Shown piece after piece: positions 23,477 to 31,979 of a DNA stretch of 37,821 nt (the first letter of the stretch is position 1; the number at the start of each line of letters is the position of its first letter). The position numbers and the translations under genes were made by a program. This stretch comes from an uncultured Lachnospiraceae bacterium (GTDB taxonomy: Bacteria > Bacillota > Clostridia > Lachnospirales > Lachnospiraceae), in NCBI GenBank assembly GCA_910578405.1, contig CAJTQO010000036.1, positions 1-37,821 of the forward strand, given 5' to 3'. The notes under the pieces were generated by a model. The model did no database searches, was not told the DNA's origin, and worked only from the letters and a program-made list of their open reading frames with translations.

Positions 23477-24628
23477 TTATTTTAATAAAGCGCCGGAAAT
23501 TACCATCCTCTGCACTTCGCTTGTGCCTTCGTAGATTTCCGTAATCTTCGCATCACGCATCATACGTTCCACATCATACTCTCTTGTATAGCCATAGCCG
23601 CCGTGGAGCTGCACTGCCTTTGTGGTCACTTCCATAGCAACCTCTGCCGCATACAGTTTTGCCTTTGCCGCTTCTACGGAATATACTTTCTGAGTATTCT
23701 TAGCCACTGCCGCCTTATAAACCAAAAGCTGCGCCGCCTCTACCTTCGTAGCCATATCCGCTAACTGGAACTGGGTGTTTTGGAACTGTCCGATGGATCT
23801 GCCAAACTGCTTCCTCTCTTTTACGTATTCAATCGTTCTTTCCAATGCGCCTTCGGCCAAACCAAGCGCCTGGGAAGCGATACCGATACGGCCGCCGTCC
23901 AGCGTATGCATTGCAATGCCGAACCCTTTGCCCTGCTGCCCAAGGATATTCTCTTTCGGAATCCTGCAGTCTGTGAAAATCAGCTCATAGGTTGAAGAGC
24001 CGCGGATACCCATTTTCTTTTCCTTGGTGCCAAAGGAAAAGCCCGGTGTGCCTTTTTCCACAATGAAAGCGGTGATTTCTTTGGATTTCCTGCCGCGTTT
24101 TTCCACGATGCCCGTTACCGCAAAGATTACGTACACATCCGCTTCTTTACCGTTGGTAATAAAAATCTTGGAGCCATTGATTACCCACTCATCGCCGTCC
24201 AACACTGCTTTGGTCTGCTGGCCCTGTGCGTCTGTGCCTGCGCCGGGTTCGGTCAGGCCGAATGCGCCAATCTTCCTGCCGCTTGCTAAATCAGGCAGGT
24301 ATTTCTTCTTCTGCTCTTCCGTGCCGTAGGTCAGAATCGGGTCACAGCAAAGGGACGTATGTGCGGAAACAATAACGCCTGTTGTGCCGCAGACTTTGGA
24401 AAGCTCCTCTACGCACATCGCATAGGTTAAGATATCACAGCCCTGTCCGCCGTATTCCTTCGGAACCGGAATGCCCATAAATCCGGCTTTTGCCATTTTT
24501 TCCACTGTACCCCTGGGGAAGATTTCCGTCTCGTCCACTTCCTGTGCCAGAGGCTTCACTTCCTTTTCAGCAAATTCCCTGAAAAGCGTCCTAGCCATTT
24601 CATGTTGTTTTGTTAACATAAAATCCAT
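23477..24628 (-). CDS. bcd: Short-chain acyl-CoA dehydrogenase, butyryl-CoA type
   Basis: A 383-residue flavoenzyme reducing crotonyl-CoA to butyryl-CoA. The substrate and FAD segments AFGLTEPGAGTDAQG, KIFITNGKEAD and QLHGGYGYTREYDVERMMRD are clear, and the catalytic glutamate lies in the IYEGTSEVQR segment near the C-terminus. The start at 24628 (MDFMLTKQHE) has GGAGG upstream and gives family length; the frame to 24676 is rejected. Position with etfBA and hbd points to butyrate formation rather than fatty-acid breakdown. Confidence 0.95.
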   Translation of the reverse strand: MDFMLTKQHEMARTLFREFAEKEVKPLAQEVDETEIFPRGTVEKMAKAGFMGIPVPKEYGGQGCDILTYAMCVEELSKVCGTTGVIVSAHTSLCCDPILTYGTEEQKKKYLPDLASGRKIGAFGLTEPGAGTDAQGQQTKAVLDGDEWVINGSKIFITNGKEADVYVIFAVTGIVEKRGRKSKEITAFIVEKGTPGFSFGTKEKKMGIRGSSTYELIFTDCRIPKENILGQQGKGFGIAMHTLDGGRIGIASQALGLAEGALERTIEYVKERKQFGRSIGQFQNTQFQLADMATKVEAAQLLVYKAAVAKNTQKVYSVEAAKAKLYAAEVAMEVTTKAVQLHGGYGYTREYDVERMMRDAKITEIYEGTSEVQRMVISGALLK

Positions 24629-24753
24629 GATTTTATTTCCTCCATATCTTTCTTTAATGAAATCCGGTACTGCCATATATCTTGCAGCCTGCCGTCACGC
24701 CGCCCAAAGAGGAAGGCAAGTTTGGAAAACGGCAGGCCGCGTTAAAAAACCTT

Positions 24754-25593
24754 TTATTTCGAATAATCGTAGAAGCCTTTCCCGGTCTTCTGCCCAAGCT
24801 GCCCGCCGCGTACCATTTTCTTAAGAAGCGGATGAGGACGGTATTTCGAATCGCCTGTCTCAGCCTGCAGCACTTCCATAATGGCAAGCACGATATCCAG
24901 CCCTACCAGGTCACCCAAAGCCAAAGGCCCCATAGGATGGTTTGCGCCCAGTTTCATTGCATTATCAATCCCTTCCACCGATGCAACGCCTTCTGCATAG
25001 ATGCCGATTGCTTCGTTAATCATCGGAATCAGAATCCGGTTTACCACAAAGCCTGCCGCTTCGTTTACCTGTACCGGGGTCTTGCCGATTTCTTCGGAAA
25101 TCTTCTTAATTTTCTCCACTACTTCGTCCGGTGTGTTCAAACCTGCAATCACTTCCACCAGTTTCATAACCGGGGCAGGATTGAAGAAATGCATACCGAT
25201 AACCGGCCTGTCAAGCCCTGCGCCGATTTCCGTAATGGAAAGGGAAGAAGTATTGGTAGCGAAAATACAATCTTTTTTGCAGATATCCTGCAGCTCTTTA
25301 AAAGTCTGTTTCTTAATGTCCATAACTTCCAGCGCCGCTTCCACTACTAAATCGCAGTCTGTGCAGATTGTCTTCACGCCTGTTGTGATTTTAGCAAGGA
25401 TTGCATCCGCTTTGGCCTGCTCCATCTTGCCTTTTGCAACGCGTTTCTCAAAACCTTTTGCAATCTTGTTCTTGCCGTTTGCCGCAAACTCTTCGTTGAT
25501 ATCGCAAAGGAACACTTCATACCCTTCTGTCTGGGCAAAAGCCTGTGCAATACCGGAACCCATTGTACCGGCGCCAATAATACCTACTTTCAT
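24754..25593 (-). CDS. hbd: 3-hydroxybutyryl-CoA dehydrogenase
   Basis: A 279-residue two-domain dehydrogenase that reduces acetoacetyl-CoA to 3-hydroxybutyryl-CoA. The Rossmann loop is GAGTMGSGIAQ at 7-17, the catalytic histidine lies in GMHFFNPAPVMKLVE and the partner glutamate in that segment, and the C-terminal domain holds GFVVNRILIPMINEA. The terminal LGQKTGKGFYDYSK is typical. A good AGGAGG precedes the ATG. Third gene of the operon. Confidence 0.97.
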   Translation of the reverse strand: MKVGIIGAGTMGSGIAQAFAQTEGYEVFLCDINEEFAANGKNKIAKGFEKRVAKGKMEQAKADAILAKITTGVKTICTDCDLVVEAALEVMDIKKQTFKELQDICKKDCIFATNTSSLSITEIGAGLDRPVIGMHFFNPAPVMKLVEVIAGLNTPDEVVEKIKKISEEIGKTPVQVNEAAGFVVNRILIPMINEAIGIYAEGVASVEGIDNAMKLGANHPMGPLALGDLVGLDIVLAIMEVLQAETGDSKYRPHPLLKKMVRGGQLGQKTGKGFYDYSK

Positions 25594-25701
25594 TTCTACT
25601 TCCTCCTAAAAATTGTATTCTATAATTTTCACCGTCCGCAGCCCGCCAGTCAAAACGGGCCGCAAACGGTTATGATTACCGCTCCATGCCGCCTTAGCCG
25701 C

Positions 25702-26478
25702 TTATTTATTCAAAAACTTCTCTACCTTCCTCTTTTCCAGGAAAGCTGTCATGCCTTCTTTCTGGTCATAGGACTCAAAGCAGTCGCCAAAGAGTTTCTC
25801 TTCGATAACAATTGCCTGATCCATATCCACATCCAGCCCTTCGTTAATGGCTTTCTTGCAGTTGCGCACTGCAATGGGGGCATTCTTTGCAATGCCTGCC
25901 GCCATCTTCTCTGCCGCCGGCATCAGTTCTTCCTGGGTATGTACCGCATTCACAAGGCCAATCCGCAGCGCTTCGTCCGCTTTGATGTTCCTTGCGGTAT
26001 AAATCATCTGTTTTGCCATGCCTGCGCCCACAAGACGCGCCAGCCTCTGTGTGCCGCCAAAGCCAGGCGTAATCCCAAGACCCACTTCCGGCTGTCCGAA
26101 CACTGCATTGTCCGAGCAAATACGGATATCGCAGCTCATGGAAATCTCACAGCCGCCGCCCAGCGCGAAACCGTTTACCGCAGCGATAACCGGAACCGGG
26201 AAAGTTTCCAGTTTACGGAATACATCGTTCCCTTTCTTGCCAAACGCTTCGCCTTCCGCTTTGGTCAGGCTGCTCATCTCACCGATGTCCGCCCCGGCAA
26301 CAAAAGACTTCTGCCCTGCGCCTGTTAAAATGAGACACCTTACTTCTTCCAGATTTACGGCGTCCAAGGTCTGGTCCAGCTCTTCCAATACGGTTGAATT
26401 CAGCGCGTTTAACGCTTTTTCACGGCTAATCGTAATAATCCCATAGTTGCCCTTCTGCTCGTATACGATAAATTCCAT
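25702..26478 (-). CDS. crt: Short-chain enoyl-CoA hydratase (crotonase)
   Basis: A 258-residue crotonase-fold enzyme that dehydrates 3-hydroxybutyryl-CoA to crotonyl-CoA. The oxyanion-hole segments are AGADIGEMSS and ALGGGCEISMSCD, and the two catalytic glutamates lie in and around GQPEVGLGITPGFGGTQRL. The start at 26478 has AAGGAAG upstream and the family N-terminus MEFIVYEQKG; the longer frame to 26526 is rejected. Second gene of the operon. Confidence 0.96.
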   Translation of the reverse strand: MEFIVYEQKGNYGIITISREKALNALNSTVLEELDQTLDAVNLEEVRCLILTGAGQKSFVAGADIGEMSSLTKAEGEAFGKKGNDVFRKLETFPVPVIAAVNGFALGGGCEISMSCDIRICSDNAVFGQPEVGLGITPGFGGTQRLARLVGAGMAKQMIYTARNIKADEALRIGLVNAVHTQEELMPAAEKMAAGIAKNAPIAVRNCKKAINEGLDVDMDQAIVIEEKLFGDCFESYDQKEGMTAFLEKRKVEKFLNK

Positions 26479-26578
26479 TGTCGTATCTTCCTTTCTTTTC
26501 TGTCTTTCCAGTTTTTTCAAACACACTCCAATAAGCAGACTGTAAAAGCCTGCTTACCGGGTTTTTTTACTTTTTCGC

Positions 26579-27760
26579 TTATTCCCTGGTGACAACGGTA
26601 GCGCATCCCATACCGCCGCCGATGCAAAGCGTAGCCAGTCCGGTCTTTGCATCCTTCGCTTCCATTTCATGAAGCAGCGTTACAAGGATACGGCATCCTG
26701 AAGCGCCAACCGGGTGTCCCAACGCAATGGCGCCGCCGTTAGGATTGAGCTGCTTATCCACGTCAATTCCCAGGTCTTTGCCCACCGCTACGGACTGTGC
26801 CGCAAACGCTTCGTTCGCTTCGATGATATCAAAGTCTTCAATCTTAAGGCCAGTCTTTGCCATTACTTTCTTCGTTGCCGCAACAGGGCCGATTCCCATT
26901 ACTTCCGGCCTTACGCCTGCAAGAGCGCCTGCCACGAAAGTTGCCATAGGCTTCACGCCAAGTTCTTTTGCTTTCTCCTCGCTCATTACAACGATTGCCG
27001 CCGCGCCGTCATTGATGCCGGAAGCGTTCCCTGCGGTAACGAAACCGTCTTTGTTAATCGGGCGCAGCTTTGCAAGCCCTTCTATCGTGGAACCCGGACG
27101 CGGGCCTTCATCCACTTTGAATTCCACCATCTCTTTTTTCTTCTTCACCATAACCGGAACGATTTCTTTGTCAAATGCGCCGGACTTCTGGGCAGCTTCC
27201 GCTTTCTGCTGGCTGTTTAATGCAAACTCATCAAGCTCTTCCCTGGTCAGGCTCCATTCTTCACAGATGTTGTCCGCTGTCTTAATCATATGGTAGTCAT
27301 TAAACGCATCCCAAAGGGCGTCCTTAATCATGGTATCCACTAAAACGCCATTGTTCATCCTATAACCGAAACGTGCATTTGGCACTGCATAAGGAGCCAT
27401 GGACATATTCTCCATACCGCCTGCAACTACGATATCCGCATCGCCTGCCATAATCATCTGCGCCGCCTGGTTCACGCAGTTGAGGCCAGAACCGCAGACT
27501 ACGTTCATGGTCACAGCAGGCACTTCAATCGGAAGCCCTGCCTTGATGGACGCCTGGCGGGCTACGTTCTGCCCAAGCCCTGCCTGGATAACACATCCCA
27601 TATATACCTGGTCTACCTGTTCAGGGGATACCCCTGCCCTGTTTAAAGCTTCCTTAATAACGATAGCGCCGAGTTCCGCTGCCGGTGTAGCGCTTAAAGC
27701 GCCTCCCATCGTCCCGATCGCTGTACGGCATGCGCCTGCCAAAACTACTTTTTTCGCCAT
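26579..27760 (-). CDS. thl: Acetyl-CoA acetyltransferase (thiolase)
   Basis: A 393-residue biosynthetic thiolase joining two acetyl-CoA to acetoacetyl-CoA. The nucleophile is C89 in NVVCGSGLNCVN, followed by the NEAFAAQ loop, the catalytic histidine in LGHPVGASG and the second cysteine in TLCIGGGMG. The start at 27760 has GGAGG and matches family length; the in-frame start at 27805 would lie in the operator and is rejected. First gene of the butyryl-CoA operon, so it takes the full effect of the promoter and Rex-like site just upstream. Confidence 0.97.
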   Translation of the reverse strand: MAKKVVLAGACRTAIGTMGGALSATPAAELGAIVIKEALNRAGVSPEQVDQVYMGCVIQAGLGQNVARQASIKAGLPIEVPAVTMNVVCGSGLNCVNQAAQMIMAGDADIVVAGGMENMSMAPYAVPNARFGYRMNNGVLVDTMIKDALWDAFNDYHMIKTADNICEEWSLTREELDEFALNSQQKAEAAQKSGAFDKEIVPVMVKKKKEMVEFKVDEGPRPGSTIEGLAKLRPINKDGFVTAGNASGINDGAAAIVVMSEEKAKELGVKPMATFVAGALAGVRPEVMGIGPVAATKKVMAKTGLKIEDFDIIEANEAFAAQSVAVGKDLGIDVDKQLNPNGGAIALGHPVGASGCRILVTLLHEMEAKDAKTGLATLCIGGGMGCATVVTRE

Positions 27761-27808
27761 TGTTCTTTCCTCCATCCTAATTATGTCTTTTCGGTTATAT
27801 TGCAACGA

Positions 27809-27826
27809 TTGTTAATTTTTTATCAT
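27809..27826. promoter_or_regulatory. Rex-like operator of the butyryl-CoA operon
   Basis: The sequence TTGTTAATTTTTTATCAT has one perfect Rex half-site (TTGTTAA), the correct four-base spacer and a 5-of-7 second half. It lies just downstream of the -10, where a bound repressor would block transcription. Rex control of thl-crt-bcd genes is established in clostridia; this site is inferred from sequence. Confidence 0.6.
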
Positions 27827-27840
27827 TGCCCACTGGACAT

Positions 27841-27869
27841 ATTATAACATAGGACTTTTCTTTTTGCAA
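27841..27869 (-). promoter_or_regulatory. Sigma-A promoter of the butyryl-CoA operon
   Basis: TTGCAA (27864-27869), 17 bases, perfect TATAAT (27841-27846) on the minus strand, about 75 bases before thl. Confidence 0.8.
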
Positions 27870-28025
27870 TCATTATGGAAACGGAATTTTAGATTATGCA
27901 AAAGGGCCTATGCTGCAATTTTAACACTTCCGTTTGCCCTCTGATTCCTCTTTTTAAAGCATAACGGCTTTAAAGCCCCGGCTCCATAATTTTCTGAGGA
28001 CATTATAACGAAAGAATGCACGGCA
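27870..28025. other. Upstream region of the butyryl-CoA operon
   Basis: No ORF of note. It contains a perfect 8-bp stem TTTAAAGC/GCTTTAAA (27952-27973 region) and a second TATAAT on the minus strand (28003-28008 region) with only a weak -35, a possible distal promoter. Confidence 0.35.
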
Positions 28026-28068
28026 AAAAGAAAGCGGGAGCATAATCCAAAGACTGCTTCCCGCTTTC
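28026..28068 (-). terminator. Terminator of the ferredoxin-type aldo/keto reductase gene
   Basis: GAAAGCGGGAGCA (28030-28042) pairs with 28055-28068 with one bulge; TTTCTTTTT follows on the minus strand. Confidence 0.85.
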
Positions 28069-28076
28069 CTAAAAAA

Positions 28077-29210
28077 CTATCCGTTCAATTTTGCATTAAA
28101 ATCCGCCATAGCCCCTGCAATGCCAATCCGCTGCGGGCAGACTGCCTCACAGCTCTTGCAGCCGATGCAGGCTGCAGGCTTTTTCTCCTCCGGCAGGGAA
28201 GAAAGAACCATCGGCGCAATAAAGCCGCCGCCTGTGAAATTATGTTCATTGTACAGTTTTAAGAGCATAGGGATATCCAGCCCTTTGGGACAATGTGCCG
28301 TGCAGTAACGGCAGGCCGTGCAGGGCAGCTTGCCGGAAAGCATGCCTTCCGCTAACGCTAACAGCCCCTCCATTTCCTTGTCCGTCAGTGGTTTCTCTTC
28401 CTCGAAGGTAGCAATGTTCTCTTTCATCTGCCGGAAATTGGACATGCCGGACAAAGTGACGGTGACGCCGGGAACCGTCTGTAAAAACCGGAACGCCCAT
28501 GCCGGGACGGATTCCCCAGGACGCATGGCTTTTAACCTGCCCTCTTCTTCCGGCGTTACGTTCACCAGCCGGCCGCCCCGCAGCGGCTCCATTACCCACA
28601 CCGGAATCCCTTCTTTGTTCAGCCGGTCAACCTTGGCTTTTGCGTCCTGGAATGACCAATCCAGATAATTAAGCTGAATCTGGCAAAATTCCATATGTTC
28701 CCCATAAGCCGCCAAAAACCGCTCCAAAACCTCATAACTGCCATGGATGGAAAAACCAAGATGCCGGATGTCCCCTGCTTTTTTCCGCTCTGTCAGATAA
28801 GAAAATATGCCGTATTTCCCATCATCCAGATAAGCGTCTATGTTCATCTCACACACATTATGGAATAAATAAAAATCGAAATAGCCAACCTGGCATTTTT
28901 CCAACTGCTTTTCAAAAATCTCTTTTACTTTCGGCATATTAGCCAGGTCATAGCCCGGGAATTTGGAAGCCAGGTAAAAACTGTCCCTGGGGTATTTTTT
29001 CAATATTTCCCCCATCACCAGTTCGGAATTGCCGCCATGGTAACCCCAGGCTGTGTCATAGTAATTAATCCCCTTTTCCATAGCATACGCCACCATTTCT
29101 TCGGTGGCGGCAACATCAATGTTGCTGTCATCCCCGTCCACCGTAGGCAGGCGCATGGCACCCATCCCCAATGCGGACAAATCCAAATCCTGGAATTTTT
29201 TTAAAATCAT
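28077..29210 (-). CDS. Aldo/keto reductase with C-terminal 2x[4Fe-4S] ferredoxin domain
   Basis: A 377-residue fusion. Residues 1-280 are an aldo/keto reductase barrel with the catalytic aspartate and tyrosine in NYYDTAWGYHGG, the lysine in LASKFPG and the histidine in YLFHNV. Two complete cluster motifs follow: CTACRYCTAHCP at 297-308 and CIGCKSCEAVCP at 348-359. This architecture is common in anaerobic Firmicutes and suggests electrons come from ferredoxin or are passed between clusters and the active site; substrates are unknown. It has a MerR-type promoter and its own terminator. Confidence 0.93.
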   Translation of the reverse strand: MILKKFQDLDLSALGMGAMRLPTVDGDDSNIDVAATEEMVAYAMEKGINYYDTAWGYHGGNSELVMGEILKKYPRDSFYLASKFPGYDLANMPKVKEIFEKQLEKCQVGYFDFYLFHNVCEMNIDAYLDDGKYGIFSYLTERKKAGDIRHLGFSIHGSYEVLERFLAAYGEHMEFCQIQLNYLDWSFQDAKAKVDRLNKEGIPVWVMEPLRGGRLVNVTPEEEGRLKAMRPGESVPAWAFRFLQTVPGVTVTLSGMSNFRQMKENIATFEEEKPLTDKEMEGLLALAEGMLSGKLPCTACRYCTAHCPKGLDIPMLLKLYNEHNFTGGGFIAPMVLSSLPEEKKPAACIGCKSCEAVCPQRIGIAGAMADFNAKLNG

Positions 29211-29263
29211 AACAAAACACCTTCCTTTGCATTTTCTTTTTCCTGCAGGGAGCTTTGCTTTTC

Positions 29264-29294
29264 ATTATATAGGCTGGAGTCCACTTTAGGTCAA
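29264..29294 (-). promoter_or_regulatory. MerR-type promoter of the aldo/keto reductase gene
   Basis: TTGACC (29289-29294) and TATAAT (29264-29269) are separated by 19 bases, the overlong spacer typical of MerR-activated promoters, with an imperfect dyad CTAAAGT-GG-ACTCCAG between them. The -35 lies in the last codons of the upstream aldo/keto reductase gene. The same elements also allow TTGACC-17-TATATA, so constitutive use is possible. Confidence 0.55.
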
Positions 29295-30320
29295 GCCTTT
29301 TTTAAGTTGTTTTGCATGTTTCTCTTTTGCAGGCACGGTATTTTGCGCCATAACGCCAACCAGCGCATGGGGCGCATAAGGTTCTTCCAAATATGCCATT
29401 TCTTCCTGCGAAAGAACCAGCTCCACTGCCTTCACCGCACCTTCCAAATGACGCCGTTTCGTCGCTCCCACCACCGGGGCCGTTACTTTTGCCAAAAGCC
29501 AGGCAAGGGAAACCTCCGTCATAGTCGCCCCATGTTTTCCGGCCAGTTGCGCCACCCGCTCTATGATTACGCCATCCTGTCTGGCGGTGGCGTCGTATTT
29601 GGATTTGGCATATTGATCCTCCTCCAAACGTTTGGAACTCTCTCCCGGCTTCTTTGACAAACGCCCTCCTGCAAGAGCGCTGTAAGGCGTCATGGCAATG
29701 TTATCCTCTGCGCATAATTTTGCCATCTCCCGCTCCTCTTCACGGAAAATCAGGTTGTAATGCCCCTGGACAGAAACAAATTCTGCAAAGCCTTCCTTTT
29801 GCGCCAGCGCGTTCGCTTTGGCAAGCTGCCATGCAAAGCAGTTGGAAATGCCGATATATCTTGCTTTCCCGGCCTTCACAATCCGGTTTAAGCCTTCCAT
29901 AATCTCATAAAGCGGCGTCCGGTAGTCCCACATATGGTAAATGTATAAATCCACATAATCCATGCCCAGGTTAAATAGGCTCTTATCCACCATCCGCTCA
30001 ATATGCCTCTGCCCTGTAATCCCCGCCGCAATGTCCTCCTCTGTGCGCGGCAGGAATTTGGTGGCCACCACCACATCGCTGCGTTTTGCAAAATCCGCCA
30101 ATGCCCTGCCTAGATACTGCTCGCTCGTTCCGCCCTGGTATGCGATTGCCGTGTCAAAAAAATTAACGCCAAGCTCCAGCCCTTGTTTTATAATTTCGCG
30201 GGACTGCCCCTCATCAAGCGTCCATGAATGCTGTCCCTTTGCCGCATCGCCAAACCCCATGCATCCCATACAGATACGGGATACCTGCAAATCCGAATTT
30301 CCTAATTTTATGTACCGCAT
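29286..30320 (-). CDS. Aldo/keto reductase (general stress/IolS-like branch)
   Basis: A 344-residue barrel without Fe-S motifs. The tetrad is visible in NFFDTAIAYQGG (D, Y), VATKFLPR (K) and LYIYHMWD (H); NADPH-binding segments include GISNCFAWQL and VVGATKRRHLEGAVKA. The N-terminus MRYIKLGNSDLQVSRICMG is typical. The start at 30320 has AAAGGAG nine bases upstream; the frame to 30344 is rejected. The substrate is probably a small carbonyl compound. The gene ends inside the promoter of the next aldo/keto reductase. Confidence 0.93.
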   Translation of the reverse strand: MRYIKLGNSDLQVSRICMGCMGFGDAAKGQHSWTLDEGQSREIIKQGLELGVNFFDTAIAYQGGTSEQYLGRALADFAKRSDVVVATKFLPRTEEDIAAGITGQRHIERMVDKSLFNLGMDYVDLYIYHMWDYRTPLYEIMEGLNRIVKAGKARYIGISNCFAWQLAKANALAQKEGFAEFVSVQGHYNLIFREEEREMAKLCAEDNIAMTPYSALAGGRLSKKPGESSKRLEEDQYAKSKYDATARQDGVIIERVAQLAGKHGATMTEVSLAWLLAKVTAPVVGATKRRHLEGAVKAVELVLSQEEMAYLEEPYAPHALVGVMAQNTVPAKEKHAKQLKKGLT

Positions 30321-30403
30321 ACCATTTATCTCCTTTCGCCACATGCCGTTTCTTCGTTATATTGCCATAGACGCCTTAGCCCCATGGCGTCCCAACCTTT
30401 CCA

Positions 30404-31747
30404 TCAGACCACTTCAAATGCCTTCCATCTTCCCGATTTTAACCTCCAATAAAAAACCACCGCCCGCGCCATCCAGTCACAGGCCATTGCAACCGCAATT
30501 CCAATCACACCCATTTGCAGCGTAATTCCTAAAAAGTATGACAACAGCAGCCTCACCGCAATGGTGGATAGCACAGACACATACATAGTAAATTTCACAT
30601 CCCCCGCAGCCCGCAGCCCATTGCTTAATGCGCCGGAGAACGGAAAGGCAACGGCATTGAACAGATTGTGAATCAATGTCAGCCAAACCACAAGCCGCTT
30701 TGTTTCCGGCTCTAAAGCATAAATTTTGAGAAAAGCCGGAGTCAGGACAAAAACAAGCAGATTCCAGGCCGAGGAAAGCAAAAGGGTAATTTTCATCAGC
30801 TTTTGAAAATAAGCATCCGCCTCTTTTCTATCCCCACTGCCCATACACTGTCCAATTACCGTAATAAACACCGGGCCCATTGACACGCCGGCCAAAGCGG
30901 CCAGTGACCAGATGCTCTGCGCCACGCCGTTAGCGGCAATCTGGTATGTCCCAAAAAGCGCAACGATGCTGCTTAAAGCCACCTTCACCAACTGGAAAAC
31001 CCCGTTTTCCAATCCATTGGGAATGGCAATGCGCAATATGGTTTTCATCAGCCTGCCATTTTTCTTAAAAATCCACTTGCAACGGTAAACCACTTCCTTC
31101 CTCTCCCGGAAACAAAGCCATGTAATCACCGCCGCCGAAAACATCCGGGCAACCAGGGACGGATATGCCACACCCGCCACGCCTGCCTTTAGGGCAAACA
31201 CGCCTATTAGGTTCCCAACCACGTTGATTATATTGGACGCTATGGACAGATACATGGTCACACTCGTCTTCCCAATGCTGCGAAACAACGCCGCGCCGGA
31301 ATTGTAAATGGCCAACGCCGGATAAGAATAGGCCGAAATCCGCAAATAAGCAATACATGCCTCCATCACATCCTCCTCCACCTTCCCAAACATCAGACGG
31401 AGTATCCTCTCGTTTCCAATCAGCACAAGCGCCGACGCCAATACCGAAAACACCGTGGAAAAAGCCAAAAGCTGGCTGGCGGCTTCCCCGGCTTCTTCCT
31501 TGGCGCCCTTGCCGATATACTGACTGATCACCACCGCCCCGCCGGAAGCCAGCGCGGTAAACAGGAAAATAAAAACAGTATTAAACTGATTCACCAAGGA
31601 AACCCCCGAAACGGCCGCTTCCCCGGCATAACTTACAATAAGCGTATCCGCCAGCCCCACAAACATCACCAGCAATTGCTCAAAAAACAAGGGGACAATC
31701 ATTGCCTTCAGACTCTTGTTTGAAAATAGAGCAGCTTGTCGCTCCAT
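30404..31747 (-). CDS. MATE-family efflux transporter
   Basis: A 447-residue protein with 12 predicted membrane helices in two homologous halves. MIVPLFFEQLLVMFVGLADT, then SYAGEAAVSGVSL, and the second-half VKVALSSIVALFGTYQIAANG are typical of clostridial MATE exporters. A strong AAGGAGGT fixes the start at 31747; the longer frame to 31861 is rejected. It lies between the LysR regulator upstream and an aldo/keto reductase downstream, so the LysR protein is a candidate regulator. The exported compound is unknown. Confidence 0.93.
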   Translation of the reverse strand: MERQAALFSNKSLKAMIVPLFFEQLLVMFVGLADTLIVSYAGEAAVSGVSLVNQFNTVFIFLFTALASGGAVVISQYIGKGAKEEAGEAASQLLAFSTVFSVLASALVLIGNERILRLMFGKVEEDVMEACIAYLRISAYSYPALAIYNSGAALFRSIGKTSVTMYLSIASNIINVVGNLIGVFALKAGVAGVAYPSLVARMFSAAVITWLCFRERKEVVYRCKWIFKKNGRLMKTILRIAIPNGLENGVFQLVKVALSSIVALFGTYQIAANGVAQSIWSLAALAGVSMGPVFITVIGQCMGSGDRKEADAYFQKLMKITLLLSSAWNLLVFVLTPAFLKIYALEPETKRLVVWLTLIHNLFNAVAFPFSGALSNGLRAAGDVKFTMYVSVLSTIAVRLLLSYFLGITLQMGVIGIAVAMACDWMARAVVFYWRLKSGRWKAFEVV

Positions 31748-31898
31748 ACGTTTACCTCCTTTTAAAATGCGCAGGAGCCATAAGCTTCCTGCCAGAAGCC
31801 CCATCCTTCCCGTTTCATGCCGTTGTGCCATGGCCTTTGCTTTTGCCAGGGAAATTTCCATGTAAAAAGCAGATAAGCCAACCTTAAAAATAAAATGC

Positions 31899-31937
31899 AG
31901 ATGCAGGGAAAAGAGGACTGTGTTTTTCTCTGCATCT
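31899..31937 (-). terminator. Terminator between the LysR gene and the MATE gene
   Basis: AGATGCAGGGAAAA (31899-31912) pairs with 31924-31937 with one mismatch; GCATTTTATTTTT follows on the minus strand. A TATAAT (31958-31963 region) lies just upstream of it, so it may also act as an attenuator for the MATE transcript. Confidence 0.65.
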
Positions 31938-31979
31938 ACATCATAGAATATATTCCATATTATATCAAATACTTAGTTT

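Noticed and set aside
26520..26560. Terminator between thl and crt
   Set aside because: The AAGCAG/CTGCTT stem lacks a T-run in the direction of transcription, and the genes form one operon.
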